Positions 18,671 through 27,488 of a stretch of 64,000 nucleotides of DNA are shown piece after piece. The stretch lies in contig NZ_OZ244781.1 of assembly GCF_965219595.1 (NCBI RefSeq), positions 3,038,001-3,102,000 of the forward strand. The letters run 5' to 3'. Each line of letters begins with the position of its first letter. The stretch's first letter is position 1. This stretch comes from Poriferisodalis sp022821985. GTDB taxonomy: Bacteria > Actinomycetota > Acidimicrobiia > Acidimicrobiales > Poriferisodalaceae. A program made the translations under genes and the position numbers. The notes under the pieces are model-generated. The model had not been told where the DNA came from. It searched no databases and saw only the letters and a list, made by a program, of their open reading frames with translations.

Positions 18671-19113
18671 GCCTGCTCCGCTGCCTCGATGCCGCTCTCG
18701 GGTGCCGCCAGGAGCGATTCGCCCTGGGCGTTCATCTCGTGCCAGCGCCCCGCGTCCCAGATCTCGACTTCATCGATCGCGCCGATCACGATGCACTCGC
18801 GCTGCAGGCCGGCAAAGCGGCGCAGCTCCTCGGGAACCGCTATCCGGCCCTGCTTGTCCGGCAAGACCCGGGCAGCGCCAGCTCCGAATGAGCGCTTGGC
18901 TGCGCGCCCGTGCGGACCCCCAGATTGGGACCGCTCCGACATCTGGCCGGCGATCTCGCCGAATCGGTCTGGCGTCATCAGTGCGAGGCAGCCCTCGCTG
19001 TGCTTGATCAGGAAGCCGGACGGCTCAAATGCGCTGCGGAAGCTCGCCGGGAGCACGATGCGGCCCTTCGCATCGAGCGAGTGCTCGTGCTGACCGACGA
19101 ACAGACTCTCCAC
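18667..19113 (-). CDS. mraZ: Transcriptional regulator MraZ
   Basis: MraZ is a DNA-binding regulator of the dcw operon with two AbrB-like swapped-hairpin domains. Each half has the DxxGR signature: SLDAKGRIVLPASFR near residue 12 and LPDKQGRIAVPEELR near residue 85. I chose the GTG at 19113 over the longer frame from 19161. A GGAGG sequence lies seven bases upstream, and the product then starts like other MraZ proteins. It is the first gene of the operon, and its likely operator repeats lie about 55-80 bases upstream. Confidence 0.95.
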   Translation of the reverse strand: MESLFVGQHEHSLDAKGRIVLPASFRSAFEPSGFLIKHSEGCLALMTPDRFGEIAGQMSERSQSGGPHGRAAKRSFGAGAARVLPDKQGRIAVPEELRRFAGLQRECIVIGAIDEVEIWDAGRWHEMNAQGESLLAAPESGIEAAEQA

Positions 19114-19166
19114 CGCAGGGCCTCCGCAGCTTCGGAATGGGTACCTGGCCTGCGTGGGCATCTCTG

Positions 19167-19193
19167 CCCCTGCACACCACTTTGCACCACTTT
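19167..19193 (-). promoter_or_regulatory. MraZ operator: tandem AAAGTGG repeats
   Basis: On the minus strand two perfect AAAGTGG heptamers (19193-19187 and 19183-19177) are separated by three bases. A degenerate third unit, GCAGGGG, sits at the same spacing (19173-19167). A ten-base period puts all units on one helix face. The pattern matches the AAAGTG(T/G)-N3 repeats reported for MraZ in Mycoplasma. The first unit overlaps the predicted -10 and the others cover the transcription start, which suggests autorepression. Confidence 0.65.
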
Positions 19194-19218
19194 ATGGGGA
19201 AAACACCCACCCTGTCCA
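19191..19218 (-). promoter_or_regulatory. Predicted sigma-70-type promoter of the dcw operon
   Basis: Reading the minus strand, TGGACA (19218-19213, five of six bases of the -35 consensus) is followed after 16 bases by CATAAA (19196-19191, four of six bases of the -10 consensus). It is the best pair in the 160-base gap between mraZ and the lipoate-ligase-like gene. It would give a 5' leader of about 70 bases before the mraZ GTG. The assignment is by eye only. Confidence 0.5.
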
Positions 19219-19273
19219 CCCCCGATGTGTTGCGCGCACCCGCTGCTCTGTCCCGCGGGACGCTTGGCTGGCG

Positions 19274-19936
19274 CTAGTCAGCGTCGTGTGCGGCGATGAA
19301 ACTCACCATTTGCTTGGCGATTTCGTCGGATGAGGCTGTGATGCCGAGGTCGGCCCAGCCGACTGCTCGGCTGTGGACGCGGGTGGCGGCAGCGGAATCC
19401 AGGACAGTCTCGAGGGGGCCGAGCTCGAAGCGGTTGTAGGCAATGCACTGGAAACGGCTGCCTTCACGGGAGCGGCGCTGGGAGATGCCGATGAGCTTCC
19501 GGCCGTTCACCAGCACCTCACCTGGGCCGAGCGACGCAAAACACACCAGACCGTCGGACGGCCCCGCTTCATATGGGCCGGGATGCACGCTGGCTGGTAT
19601 GCCGACATCGGCGAAAGCCGTGGCGAGTGTGCGACCCAGCCAGTGAAAGGCCTTGCTGATATCTGCATGCCAGAGCGGATCACCAGCGGGCACGAACACA
19701 TCCACCCACGCGCTTGTCTCAGGATCCAGCCACACCAGGCCCCCACCGCTGCGCCGCCGGACGAGATCAGTCCGTATGCCGCCGAAGGGGTCGGCGCTTG
19801 CAGAACCCAGGATCAGTGCAGGTGCGACCGGGCGCAACCACGAGATGCGGCGTCGGCCGTCGCGCGGCATCGGGCGTGCGTGCAGCAGTTCAGCGCTTGC
19901 GTGCCATTCTTCGCGTACCCACGCGGCCACAGGCAC
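19274..19936 (-). CDS. Lipoate-protein ligase-like protein (BPL/LplA/LipB fold)
   Basis: The 220-residue protein carries the RRSGGGLVWLDPE motif of the lipoate/biotin ligase fold, and later VNGRKLIGISQRR, which corresponds to the substrate-lysine segment of LplA. These enzymes attach or transfer lipoyl or octanoyl groups to E2 and GcvH proteins. The exact substrate is not predictable here. The start is uncertain: GTG codons at 19936 and 19930 are the first possible ones downstream of the HNH gene stop, while the frame stays open through that gene. It is the last gene of a three-gene minus-strand cluster with the HNH protein and a 109-residue unknown. Confidence 0.75.
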   Translation of the reverse strand: MPVAAWVREEWHASAELLHARPMPRDGRRRISWLRPVAPALILGSASADPFGGIRTDLVRRRSGGGLVWLDPETSAWVDVFVPAGDPLWHADISKAFHWLGRTLATAFADVGIPASVHPGPYEAGPSDGLVCFASLGPGEVLVNGRKLIGISQRRSREGSRFQCIAYNRFELGPLETVLDSAAATRVHSRAVGWADLGITASSDEIAKQMVSFIAAHDAD

Positions 19937-19976
19937 ACGATGGCAGACAGCCGTCTGCTCCTTCGCACCGCGCGGT

Positions 19977-20612
19977 TCAGACGAGCTGAGGCCGTAGATC
20001 GCTGAGGTAGTCGGTCCACTCGGTGGGAGTATCGCTGCGCATTGCCGCCACGACGGCCAGAGGCTCGGGGGCATAGGGAGTCTGGCGCAGCCTGTACCGG
20101 CCCTCTGACAGCAACGAGTCTCCCTTGCCCACGTTGCAAGCCCGGCAGCAGGCCACCACGTTCTCCCACGTGTGTTCCCCACCGCGGCTGCGCGGGTGGA
20201 CATGGTCGATGCATTCGGCCCGGTTCCCGCAGTACTGGCAGCGGTAAGCATCGCGCGCGAACACGGCCCGCCGGTGGAGCGGGGCACGCCTCCGGTAGGG
20301 CGCTCGTGCGTGATACGTCAACCGCACGACTGAGGGCACAGACATCGTCAAGCGAGGCGAGCGAATGCTGCCGGGCCTGGTGTGAACGACATCGGCCTTG
20401 CCCGCCAGCACCAGCAGCAGGGCGCGCCGCACGGTCGTGATCGACAGGGGCTGGTAGGTGACATTGAGCACCAGTGTCCGTTCCGACAGCACGCCGCGGG
20501 GCCGCGAGACCTTCCCATCACGAATGACCGCATGGCCGTTGGCCGCACCATTCCCGTTGACGGCATCGGCGACTGCATGGGGCGCGTACGCGACCGTTCG
20601 AACGGAAGTCAT
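19977..20612 (-). CDS. HNH endonuclease domain protein
   Basis: A 211-residue protein of the small actinobacterial HNH family. The domain lies at about residues 125-170: CQYCG, then CIDHVHPRSRGG (catalytic His), then NVVACCRACN, giving the Cys-x-x-Cys pairs that bind zinc around the beta-beta-alpha metal finger. The N-terminal half (LSERTLVLNVTYQPLSI) is also typical of this chromosomal family, which is not linked to a mobile element. The cellular substrate is unknown. It starts one base from the stop of the upstream 109-residue gene. Confidence 0.9.
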   Translation of the reverse strand: MTSVRTVAYAPHAVADAVNGNGAANGHAVIRDGKVSRPRGVLSERTLVLNVTYQPLSITTVRRALLLVLAGKADVVHTRPGSIRSPRLTMSVPSVVRLTYHARAPYRRRAPLHRRAVFARDAYRCQYCGNRAECIDHVHPRSRGGEHTWENVVACCRACNVGKGDSLLSEGRYRLRQTPYAPEPLAVVAAMRSDTPTEWTDYLSDLRPQLV

Positions 20613-20613
20613 G

Positions 20614-20943
20614 TCACGGCCTCAGCGGCGCCGGCTCAGGATCACGGGCTTCATGCGATGGGTGCACCGCAGTGGCGGCAGGCCAGTGTCGGCACCATTC
20701 CAGCCATTGGATCAGATCAGTGGGTTCGGCGGCCGCACGGCTGTCAGAACCGACGGCGGTCAACAGCCGGAATCGCACATAGTCGCGGTGAGGCACTGGC
20801 AGGAACGGCGGGCGAATCCACCAGCGCGATGGGATCAGCCGCAGCATGGCTCGCCCAGCGGTGAGCCACAGCCGCGGGCGCATTGCCACGGCCGCGAGCG
20901 CTGCCCCGATGCGGGGGCCGCGTGGAGTCCGTGAACTGCGCAC
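20614..20943 (-). CDS. Conserved hypothetical protein (actinobacterial, WW/PPFLP motif)
   Basis: A basic 109-residue protein with a GTG start at 20943. The segment WWIRPPFLPVPHRDYVRFR resembles a small family I recall from actinobacterial genomes, which has no known function. No membrane span or signal peptide is obvious. It is the first gene of the cluster with the HNH nuclease and lipoate-ligase-like genes, and shares its upstream region with the divergent moxR gene and a dispersed repeat. The C-terminal tail is likely disordered. Confidence 0.65.
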   Translation of the reverse strand: MRSSRTPRGPRIGAALAAVAMRPRLWLTAGRAMLRLIPSRWWIRPPFLPVPHRDYVRFRLLTAVGSDSRAAAEPTDLIQWLEWCRHWPAATAVHPSHEARDPEPAPLRP

Positions 20944-20955
20944 CGGGCCACCCTA

Positions 20956-21098
20956 GAGGCTGAGCACCGGGCCTCAGCGGCCCGTGAGCCCAATCACATG
21001 AGCATGCGAACAAGAGCGGAAAGTGCAGTGCGAAGCCGTGGCCCGAGCGGCCCGTGAGCCCAATCGCATGAGTATGGGGAACAAGAGCGGGAAGCAAT
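20956..21098 (+). repeat. Dispersed intergenic repeat, double copy (copy C)
   Basis: Two head-to-tail copies of the dispersed repeat, about 20956-21022 and 21031-21098. The first opens with GAGGCTGAGC but has a diverged middle. The second matches the other copies closely (GCGAAGCCGTGGCCCGAGCG and GGGGAACAAGAGCGGGAAGC). They fill the gap between the divergent genes at 20943 (minus) and 21213 (plus). Further copies are at 28012, 29123 and 41600. Confidence 0.9.
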
Positions 21099-21212
21099 CG
21101 GTGACGCAGCGGGGACGACGGTGAAGTGATGCTGAGTAGCCTCACAGCGTTCTCCGAGTCCCGGCCGAGATGCCAGCTACACGGAATCTTCTAGCCCCGA
21201 AAGCCAGACACC

Positions 21213-22193
21213 GTGCGCAATCACACTCCCCCGCAAACGCACGTGGCCGATGCCGAGACATTCCGGCAGACGTTCGAGCGCATCACTGCGAACGTGGAGC
21301 GGGTCATTCGAGGCAAGCCCGACGCGGTTGGGCTCTCGCTGCTGTGCTTGCTGTGCGATGGACACCTGCTGATCGAAGACGTGCCGGGGGTCGGCAAGAC
21401 CAGCCTCGCCAAATCGCTCGCAGCCTCGATTGACGCACCGTTCGGCCGTATCCAATTCACCCCGGACGTGCTGCCATCGGACGTCATCGGCGTCAATGTC
21501 TGGGATGAGCGCGAGCGCACATTCGAATTCCGTCCCGGAGCGCTCTTCTCCAGCATCGTGCTGGTCGACGAGATCAACCGGGCGTCGCCAAAGACGCAGG
21601 CGGCACTGCTCGAAGCAATGCAGGAACGCCAGGTCACGACCGACCGCACGACACGGCCGCTCGGTCAGCCGTTCATGGTGATCGCCACACAGAATCCGAT
21701 CGAGCACGAGGGCACCTACCCGTTGCCCGAGTCTCAGCTCGACCGGTTCCTGATGCGCGTGAGCATCGGCTACCCGGATGCGGATTCTGCCGTCGAGGTG
21801 CTCGATCTCCACGACGGCACCACGGAGATCACGCTTGAGCCGGTTGCCACTGCCAGCGAGGTGTTGGCGATGGCCCGTACCGTCACCGAAGTCCACGTAG
21901 CTCCCGTGCTGCGCCGCTACATCGTCGCCGTCGCCGATGCTTCTCGACAGCGCGGCACGATCACGCTGGGCATCAGCCCGCGAGCCACGCTCGACCTGCA
22001 GCGAGTGGCACAAGCGCGCGCACTCGCCGCCGGCCGCAACTACGTGGTGCCCGACGATGTGAAGGCCGTCGCTGAACCAGTGCTCGGTCACAGGATCCGC
22101 TTGAGCGCCGATGCGCAACTGCAGGGCTTGACCGCCCAGACAGCCCTGCGCGACGTCTTCGACGCTGTCGCTGTCCCCACCGCCGCCGGCTAA
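21213..22193 (+). CDS. MoxR family AAA+ ATPase
   Basis: A 326-residue MoxR-type chaperone ATPase. The Walker A loop is EDVPGVGKTSLAKS at about residues 56-69. Walker B is VLVDEINRASPKTQAALLEAM, and sensor 1 is IATQNPIEHEGTYPLPE. A helical lid domain follows. It starts at GTG 21213 and is followed 13 bases later by a DUF58 gene and then a transglutaminase gene. This MoxR/DUF58/transglutaminase order is very common. MoxR proteins act as chaperones for metal insertion or complex assembly, but the target here is not known. Confidence 0.95.
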   Translation: MRNHTPPQTHVADAETFRQTFERITANVERVIRGKPDAVGLSLLCLLCDGHLLIEDVPGVGKTSLAKSLAASIDAPFGRIQFTPDVLPSDVIGVNVWDERERTFEFRPGALFSSIVLVDEINRASPKTQAALLEAMQERQVTTDRTTRPLGQPFMVIATQNPIEHEGTYPLPESQLDRFLMRVSIGYPDADSAVEVLDLHDGTTEITLEPVATASEVLAMARTVTEVHVAPVLRRYIVAVADASRQRGTITLGISPRATLDLQRVAQARALAAGRNYVVPDDVKAVAEPVLGHRIRLSADAQLQGLTAQTALRDVFDAVAVPTAAG

Positions 22194-22206
22194 GGGGCTG
22201 AGCCGA

Positions 22207-23400
22207 GTGCTGACGCGGCGGGGCTGGTCCGTCGGGATCGGCGCAGCAGCCGCTGCCGGAGCCGGTCGGCTGTTCGGCATGGGCGAGCTCTTGGTGCTCG
22301 CATTGGCGGGGATCGCACTGATCTCGGGGTCGGTGGTGTGGACCCGGACGCGCCGGATCCGCCTCAGGATCCAGCGTTCGGTCCAGCCTGCGCGCGTCCA
22401 TGCCGGTGGCAAGGCACGAGTGCAACTCGTCCTCACCAACTTGGGCGGCCACGCCCCCGTGCTCCAGCTCACCGATCCGGTGACCGGCACGCTCGGCGCA
22501 CGCTTGGGGGTCGGCCCGCTGCTCGCCGCCGAGCGTCTGAGCACGTCGTACCTCCTGCCGACTCAACGCCGGGGCCGCTTGGAGATCGGACCAGCGGAGG
22601 TCGATGTCGTCGATCCGCTCGGCTTGGCCCGCACCTCCATCGGCGAAGGCCCGCGGACGATGCTGGTCGTCTATCCGGCAACGCAGACGCTGGTGCCGCC
22701 TCGCCTGGCTCGCGGGCCTGAACCGTTGGGACTTGCAGCGGACGTTCACACCTTGCAGCGCATCGGCGAGGATTTCTACGCCCTGCGCGACTACACCGCC
22801 GGCGACGATGTCCGCCGCATCCATTGGCCCTCGACAGCGCGTCTCGGCCGTCCCATGGTGCGCGAAGACGAAGTGCCCCGCCGGAGCCGGGTCACGGTGG
22901 TGCTTGACACTCGCAGCACCGCTTTTAACGCTGAACCGCTCGCCGACGGGCACTTCGAGCTGGCTGTATCTGCTGCCGCGAGCGTCGTGCTCGCCAGCGC
23001 CACCCGGCATGACCCGCTGCGACTGCTGACGGTGGCGGGCGCAGACACCGGCTTCGTGACCTCGGGGGAAGGCTTGGCGCAGCTGTTCGATCATCTCGCC
23101 GACGTCTCCACATCGGCGCAGGGATCGCTGCGCAGCACGCTTGCGGCAGCCGCGGCGACGGCCGTCGGCGCAGTGGTCGTGGTGCTTGGGGGCACCGCAT
23201 TCGATGCGGCGCGAGATGCAGAAGCAATCTCGGCGGCGGGGTCGCGCACTTCGTCCATGACCGTCATCCGGGTGTGCAGACCCGGTGATCCCCTGCCGGC
23301 GGGCGGCCCGGGAGTTGTCGACATCAGCACGCTCGCCGAGCTGGGACCCAAGTGGGCCGCTGCGCAGACGTCGTCCCAGGCGAACGCGGTGCGCACATGA
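22207..23400 (+). CDS. DUF58 domain protein
   Basis: A 397-residue protein with a GTG start. Two adjacent N-terminal hydrophobic segments (about 8-45) anchor it to the membrane. The DUF58 signature is seen as DFYALRDYTAGDDVRRIHWPSTARLG at about residues 190-215, and the C-terminal part has the shape of a von Willebrand A-like fold (VTVVLDTRS). The function is unknown. It is predicted to work with the MoxR ATPase upstream. The stop overlaps the next start as ATGA, so translation is coupled. Confidence 0.9.
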   Translation: MLTRRGWSVGIGAAAAAGAGRLFGMGELLVLALAGIALISGSVVWTRTRRIRLRIQRSVQPARVHAGGKARVQLVLTNLGGHAPVLQLTDPVTGTLGARLGVGPLLAAERLSTSYLLPTQRRGRLEIGPAEVDVVDPLGLARTSIGEGPRTMLVVYPATQTLVPPRLARGPEPLGLAADVHTLQRIGEDFYALRDYTAGDDVRRIHWPSTARLGRPMVREDEVPRRSRVTVVLDTRSTAFNAEPLADGHFELAVSAAASVVLASATRHDPLRLLTVAGADTGFVTSGEGLAQLFDHLADVSTSAQGSLRSTLAAAAATAVGAVVVVLGGTAFDAARDAEAISAAGSRTSSMTVIRVCRPGDPLPAGGPGVVDISTLAELGPKWAAAQTSSQANAVRT

Positions 23401-25661
23401 GAGGGCGCAGCCTGTGGCAGGTGGAGGTCTCGCTCTGGTTGCTCACGCTGCTCTCGGTTCTCACCGCTCGCCGCCTGTTCGACGCTTGGGATTATGCGCC
23501 GCTGTGGCTCATCATGGCGTTGGGCGGCCACGCCTCGGCTGCGGTCACACGTCGGCAGCGCTGGCCCCTTGCGGCAGCTGCGACGGCATCAGCGGTAATG
23601 CTGATCATCGTCGAGGGACTGGCCCTGTACTCCAACACGCTCTGGCTGCGCTTGCTGCCCACCGCCGAGACGCTGCGGCAAGCGGCAGCCGACGTGGCCG
23701 CTGCCTGGGACGCCTTCGGCATCGTAGAAGCGCCGACGCCGGCCACCGCAGGCTTCCTGCTGGTCGGCGGTGCCGTCATCTGGCTCGCGGCCTTTGCCGC
23801 CGATGCACTGGCACTGCGTGCGCGCTCGGTAGGCCAAGGGTTGCTTCCCGCCTTCTGCGTGCTCGCCTTCGTGGGGGCATTGGGCACCGATGCATGGCGA
23901 GTCCGCAGTGCCGCCGCGATGGTCGTCGGTGCGGCAGCGTTCGTGGCCGCACACGGCATCCAGCACACCGGGGACCGGACATCGGTGGGCGCGTCCGAAC
24001 GGCGGCGTGCAACCGTGCCCATGCGCACGGCACTGCGCTTGGGCATCCCCGCCGCGCTCGTTGCTGCGCTGCTGGTGCCCTTGCTGCCAGGCAGCGACGC
24101 TCCGGCGATCGTCTCCTGGAAGGACCTCGATGGCAGCGCCCCTGCGTCGAGGGTGACGATCAGCCCTCTGGTCAATGCCCAAGGCCGCCTGGTGGGCACC
24201 TCGGGTGCCGAGTTGTTCCGGGTTGAGGCAGATGCGCCTGCGTACTGGCGGGTTTCGGGCCTCAGCCGTTTCGACGGGACCTTCTGGGGATCCGAGCAGC
24301 TCTACGGGGATGCGTCCCGGCACTTGGACGGGCGAACCAGCGACGAGTTGCTCACTCAGCAGTTCACGATCGGGGCGCTCGACAGCATCTGGCTGCCGGC
24401 CGCATACGAACCGGTCGCCTACGACGGCCCCGAGGCACTGTACGACCCGGAGACGGGCACCCTAGTCACCGAGCACAGCAGCGAGTTGGAATCGGGCATG
24501 ACCTACACGGTCAGCTCGAGCGTCGACGTTCCCTCGATCGCAGGGCTCGTGGCCGCCAGCGGAGACGTGCCCGCGGACATCGCCGAGAAGTACTTGGCCT
24601 TGCCAGACGGCTTCAACCGGCGCGTGAGTGGCCTCGCTGCAGACATCACAGCCGACGCTTCCGGCCCGTACGCGAAGGCCCTGGCGCTGCAGAACTTCTT
24701 TCTCGAGAACTTCGTCTACGCCTTGAGAGTGCCCAGCGGGCACGACACCGAACGCATGGAACAGTTCCTGTTCGAAGAACGGCGCGGCTATTGCGAGCAA
24801 TTCGCTGGTACCTATGCCGCGATGGCCCGGGCCATCGGCTTGCCGTCGCGCGTCGCGGTCGGTTTCACGCCCGGCGAACTGATCGACGGCGTCTACGTGG
24901 TCAGGGGCGAGCACTATCACGCGTGGCCCGAGGTCTGGATTGCAGGACGCTGGGTGTACTTCGAGCCAACCCCGGGGCGGGGTGCCCCCGGAGCTGTCGT
25001 CTATACCGGTGTGGCGCCCCAGCAAGTGGTGCCAGGCGATCCTGAGGCGGCCGGCGAAGCGGGCTCGGGGTTCATCGGCGAACTGGGCCTCGAAGATCTG
25101 GAAGGCCTGTCAGGCGATCTCGAAGGCTTCGTTGACGTCCTCGACTTCGAGGGCTCGCAGGCGCCGACAGGAAGCTGGTCGGAGTGGCTCGTCGTTCCGT
25201 TCTATGCGGTGCTGGCAGTCGGAATCGGCTGGCTCATCATCGTGCCGTCGGCCGTGCGAGTTCGCCGGGCGCTGCACCATCGCCGCGCCCGTCACAATGC
25301 ACGCGCCGCAATCGGTGCCGCATGGGATGACGTAGCTGAGACGCTCTTCAACCTCGGCATCGACCGGCGTGCGGTCGAGACGCACGCCGAATTCGCCGAT
25401 CGCGTCGATCGCCGGCTGCGCATCGATTCGGGCGAGCTGCGCTCGTTGGCGACTGCCGCTCAGGAGGCGGCGTACGCGGCTGAGCCCCCGCCTCCGCAGA
25501 CGGTCGCCGAGGCCAGGCTGGACGCACAGCATCTCGAAGCGCGCATCCGATCTGCACGCAGCCGCTGGGATCGCATCGGGACTGCATGCCGACCTTCCGC
25601 GCTGACAGCAGGGCCCCGTTCGCGCCGCCGGCACCGAGCAGCCGTCAACGGCAGGGTTTAG
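23397..25661 (+). CDS. TgpA-like membrane protein with transglutaminase-like domain
   Basis: A 754-residue protein. The N-terminal third has about six membrane spans (DUF3488/TgpA type). A large extracytoplasmic part carries the transglutaminase core: catalytic Cys in RRGYCEQFAGTYAAMARA, catalytic His in GEHYHAWPEVW, and the third position in VYFEPTPG. That position is Glu where Asp is usual. A further membrane span (about residues 600-622) and a cytoplasmic DUF4129-like tail follow. Its start is the ATG at 23397, overlapping the DUF58 stop. The role of the MoxR/DUF58/TgpA set is unclear, possibly envelope protein processing. Confidence 0.92.
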   Translation: MRGRSLWQVEVSLWLLTLLSVLTARRLFDAWDYAPLWLIMALGGHASAAVTRRQRWPLAAAATASAVMLIIVEGLALYSNTLWLRLLPTAETLRQAAADVAAAWDAFGIVEAPTPATAGFLLVGGAVIWLAAFAADALALRARSVGQGLLPAFCVLAFVGALGTDAWRVRSAAAMVVGAAAFVAAHGIQHTGDRTSVGASERRRATVPMRTALRLGIPAALVAALLVPLLPGSDAPAIVSWKDLDGSAPASRVTISPLVNAQGRLVGTSGAELFRVEADAPAYWRVSGLSRFDGTFWGSEQLYGDASRHLDGRTSDELLTQQFTIGALDSIWLPAAYEPVAYDGPEALYDPETGTLVTEHSSELESGMTYTVSSSVDVPSIAGLVAASGDVPADIAEKYLALPDGFNRRVSGLAADITADASGPYAKALALQNFFLENFVYALRVPSGHDTERMEQFLFEERRGYCEQFAGTYAAMARAIGLPSRVAVGFTPGELIDGVYVVRGEHYHAWPEVWIAGRWVYFEPTPGRGAPGAVVYTGVAPQQVVPGDPEAAGEAGSGFIGELGLEDLEGLSGDLEGFVDVLDFEGSQAPTGSWSEWLVVPFYAVLAVGIGWLIIVPSAVRVRRALHHRRARHNARAAIGAAWDDVAETLFNLGIDRRAVETHAEFADRVDRRLRIDSGELRSLATAAQEAAYAAEPPPPQTVAEARLDAQHLEARIRSARSRWDRIGTACRPSALTAGPRSRRRHRAAVNGRV

Positions 25662-26035
25662 CTGGGGTCGTTGCGGAAGCGGCGCCGCATGCGGTCGCCG
25701 AAGGAATCCGGATTGGAGGGCCGCGACCGCTTGGCGATCGAATCCGAGACTTTCTCGAGTCCCAGCCTGCCCATCTTGCGCACGTTGCGCTCAATCACCA
25801 CTGCGCTGGCAAACACCACCAGGAAGGCGACGAACGACAGCGCGAAGTGCACCTGCAGACCCAAGCCGATGCCGACCAGCCCCAAGATGCCTCCGAGCAC
25901 TGCCCAGCGGATGTTGCGCAGCGCGTGGCGAGTCAGCGTGGTTTCCGACACCTCCCGCGCGAACTCGGGATCGGTGTCGTAGAAGTCCTTCTCGATCTCG
26001 AGCAGGATGCGTTGTTCGTCTTCCGAAAGCGGCAC
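25658..26035 (-). CDS. DUF3040 small membrane protein
   Basis: A 125-residue protein starting at GTG 26035 with VPLSEDEQRILLEIEKDFYDTDPEF, the N-terminal signature of actinobacterial DUF3040 proteins. Two hydrophobic segments follow at about residues 48-65 and 67-83, then a basic C-terminal tail. The function is unknown. The frame is open further upstream, but the conserved N-terminus fixes the start. The stop overlaps the stop of the convergent transglutaminase gene by four bases. Confidence 0.85.
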   Translation of the reverse strand: MPLSEDEQRILLEIEKDFYDTDPEFAREVSETTLTRHALRNIRWAVLGGILGLVGIGLGLQVHFALSFVAFLVVFASAVVIERNVRKMGRLGLEKVSDSIAKRSRPSNPDSFGDRMRRRFRNDPS

Positions 26036-26123
26036 GCACAGGCTCCAAATGCTGTATTGCCGATGTTGCTGCCAGTGTAGGACCGCGCTTGGCCCTACTT
26101 CCACGCACCCCCAGGGAATGTGT

Positions 26124-27488
26124 TCAGCGGCCCCAGCGACGCTCGCCTGGCGTGCCGTCACGCAGAGCTGCTGAGCCATGGGCGATCACAGTGCGGCCGA
26201 AACGGTTTCGGATGGCATCAAGGGCAACTGCCAGCCGGAGATCGAGCTCGGTGTCGCCCGTCGGTCCCCGAATTGTCTCGTCGCCGCACTCAGTCTGGGC
26301 ATCGGGCGGAAGGTTCAAGTCGAGTGCCATCTGATGAGGCTGCGCCGGGGCCGCCTCGCGCTCGTCGGCTGACCTTGTCGCAGACTCCGTTTCTGCAGAC
26401 GCCGTTTCTTCCAGGTTCGATACGGCAACTCCCAGCAAGCGGATTCCGCCGTGAAGATCCAGCGAGCCAATTAGCTCCTGCGCAACGTGGGCAAGCGCAT
26501 GTCCGGTCTGGATCGGCTCGGGGAGCGTGTGTGCTCGCGTCCGCAACGAGAAGTCGGGATGCTTGACCTTTACGGTCACGGTCCGCCCCGACAGCCCGTT
26601 GGCGCGCAGGCGTGATGCGACGGCGTCCGCGAGGCGCACCGCTTCGCTGCGGACGCGATCGGCACCGGTCAGATCGGTCTCGAACGTCTGCTCGTGGCTC
26701 ACCGAACGCGGGAGTCCGCCCCGATGGACCGGCCGGTCGTCGATTCCCCGCGCCAGCGCTGCGAGATGCGCTCCGTGCGCGGCACCGACAGTCGAAACCA
26801 GCCGCTCCAGCGGCACAGCCGCCAGGTCGCCCACGGTAGAGACGTTGATCTCATTCAGCCGGCGGAGCGTCACGGGGCCGACCCCCCACAGCGCCTCCAC
26901 ACGATGAGCCTGAAGGAAATCCAATTCATCCGCAACACTGACCACACAGACGCCGAGCCCCGGCCGGGGTCCATCAGGGTGCACGGCCGGCTTGGCCGCG
27001 ACCGACGCGAGCTTTGCCAGCGTCTTGTTCGACGCAACGCCGACAGAACATTCCAGGGCCACCGCTTCCCGTACGGCGTTGCGCAAGTGCCAGGCGATCT
27101 CCGACGATGAACCAAACAACCGGTGGGCACCGGAGACATCCAGGAAGGCCTCATCCAGCGCAATGGGCTCCACGTGGGGGGTGACCGACTCGAAGACCTC
27201 CGCGATCGCCGATGAGGCTTCGATGTAGCCGGAGAAGTCGGAGGTGACGACGACTGCGGACGGGCAGAGGCGGCGTGCCTGCGCGGTCGGCATGGCTGCG
27301 TGCACGCCTGCTGCCCGCGCTTCGTAGCTCGCGGATGCAACAACACCTCTCCTGCCGGATCCCCCGACAATCACGGGACGCCCGATCAGCGATGGATCGC
27401 GCATGCGTTCGACTTCCACGTAGAACGCGTCCATGTCGACATGAAGGATCGGCAGCTCGCCGGGCGGTCGACGCTGTGGCTGGCTCAT
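26124..27488 (-). CDS. dinB: Y-family DNA polymerase IV
   Basis: Error-prone translesion polymerase. Catalytic acidic residues are in HVDMDAFYVEVE (about residues 16-27) and in ALDEAFLDVSG. The palm/fingers part has SYEARAAGVHAAMP. The HhH thumb (GVGPVTLRRLNEI) and little-finger domain follow. At 454 residues it is longer than E. coli Pol IV because of a C-terminal extension after residue 360. The extension has a QMALDL-type beta-clamp-binding motif at about 397 and a conserved tail found in actinobacterial DinB2/DinP proteins. The start overlaps the nudix stop as ATGA. No SOS box was recognised. Confidence 0.95.
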   Translation of the reverse strand: MSQPQRRPPGELPILHVDMDAFYVEVERMRDPSLIGRPVIVGGSGRRGVVASASYEARAAGVHAAMPTAQARRLCPSAVVVTSDFSGYIEASSAIAEVFESVTPHVEPIALDEAFLDVSGAHRLFGSSSEIAWHLRNAVREAVALECSVGVASNKTLAKLASVAAKPAVHPDGPRPGLGVCVVSVADELDFLQAHRVEALWGVGPVTLRRLNEINVSTVGDLAAVPLERLVSTVGAAHGAHLAALARGIDDRPVHRGGLPRSVSHEQTFETDLTGADRVRSEAVRLADAVASRLRANGLSGRTVTVKVKHPDFSLRTRAHTLPEPIQTGHALAHVAQELIGSLDLHGGIRLLGVAVSNLEETASAETESATRSADEREAAPAQPHQMALDLNLPPDAQTECGDETIRGPTGDTELDLRLAVALDAIRNRFGRTVIAHGSAALRDGTPGERRWGR

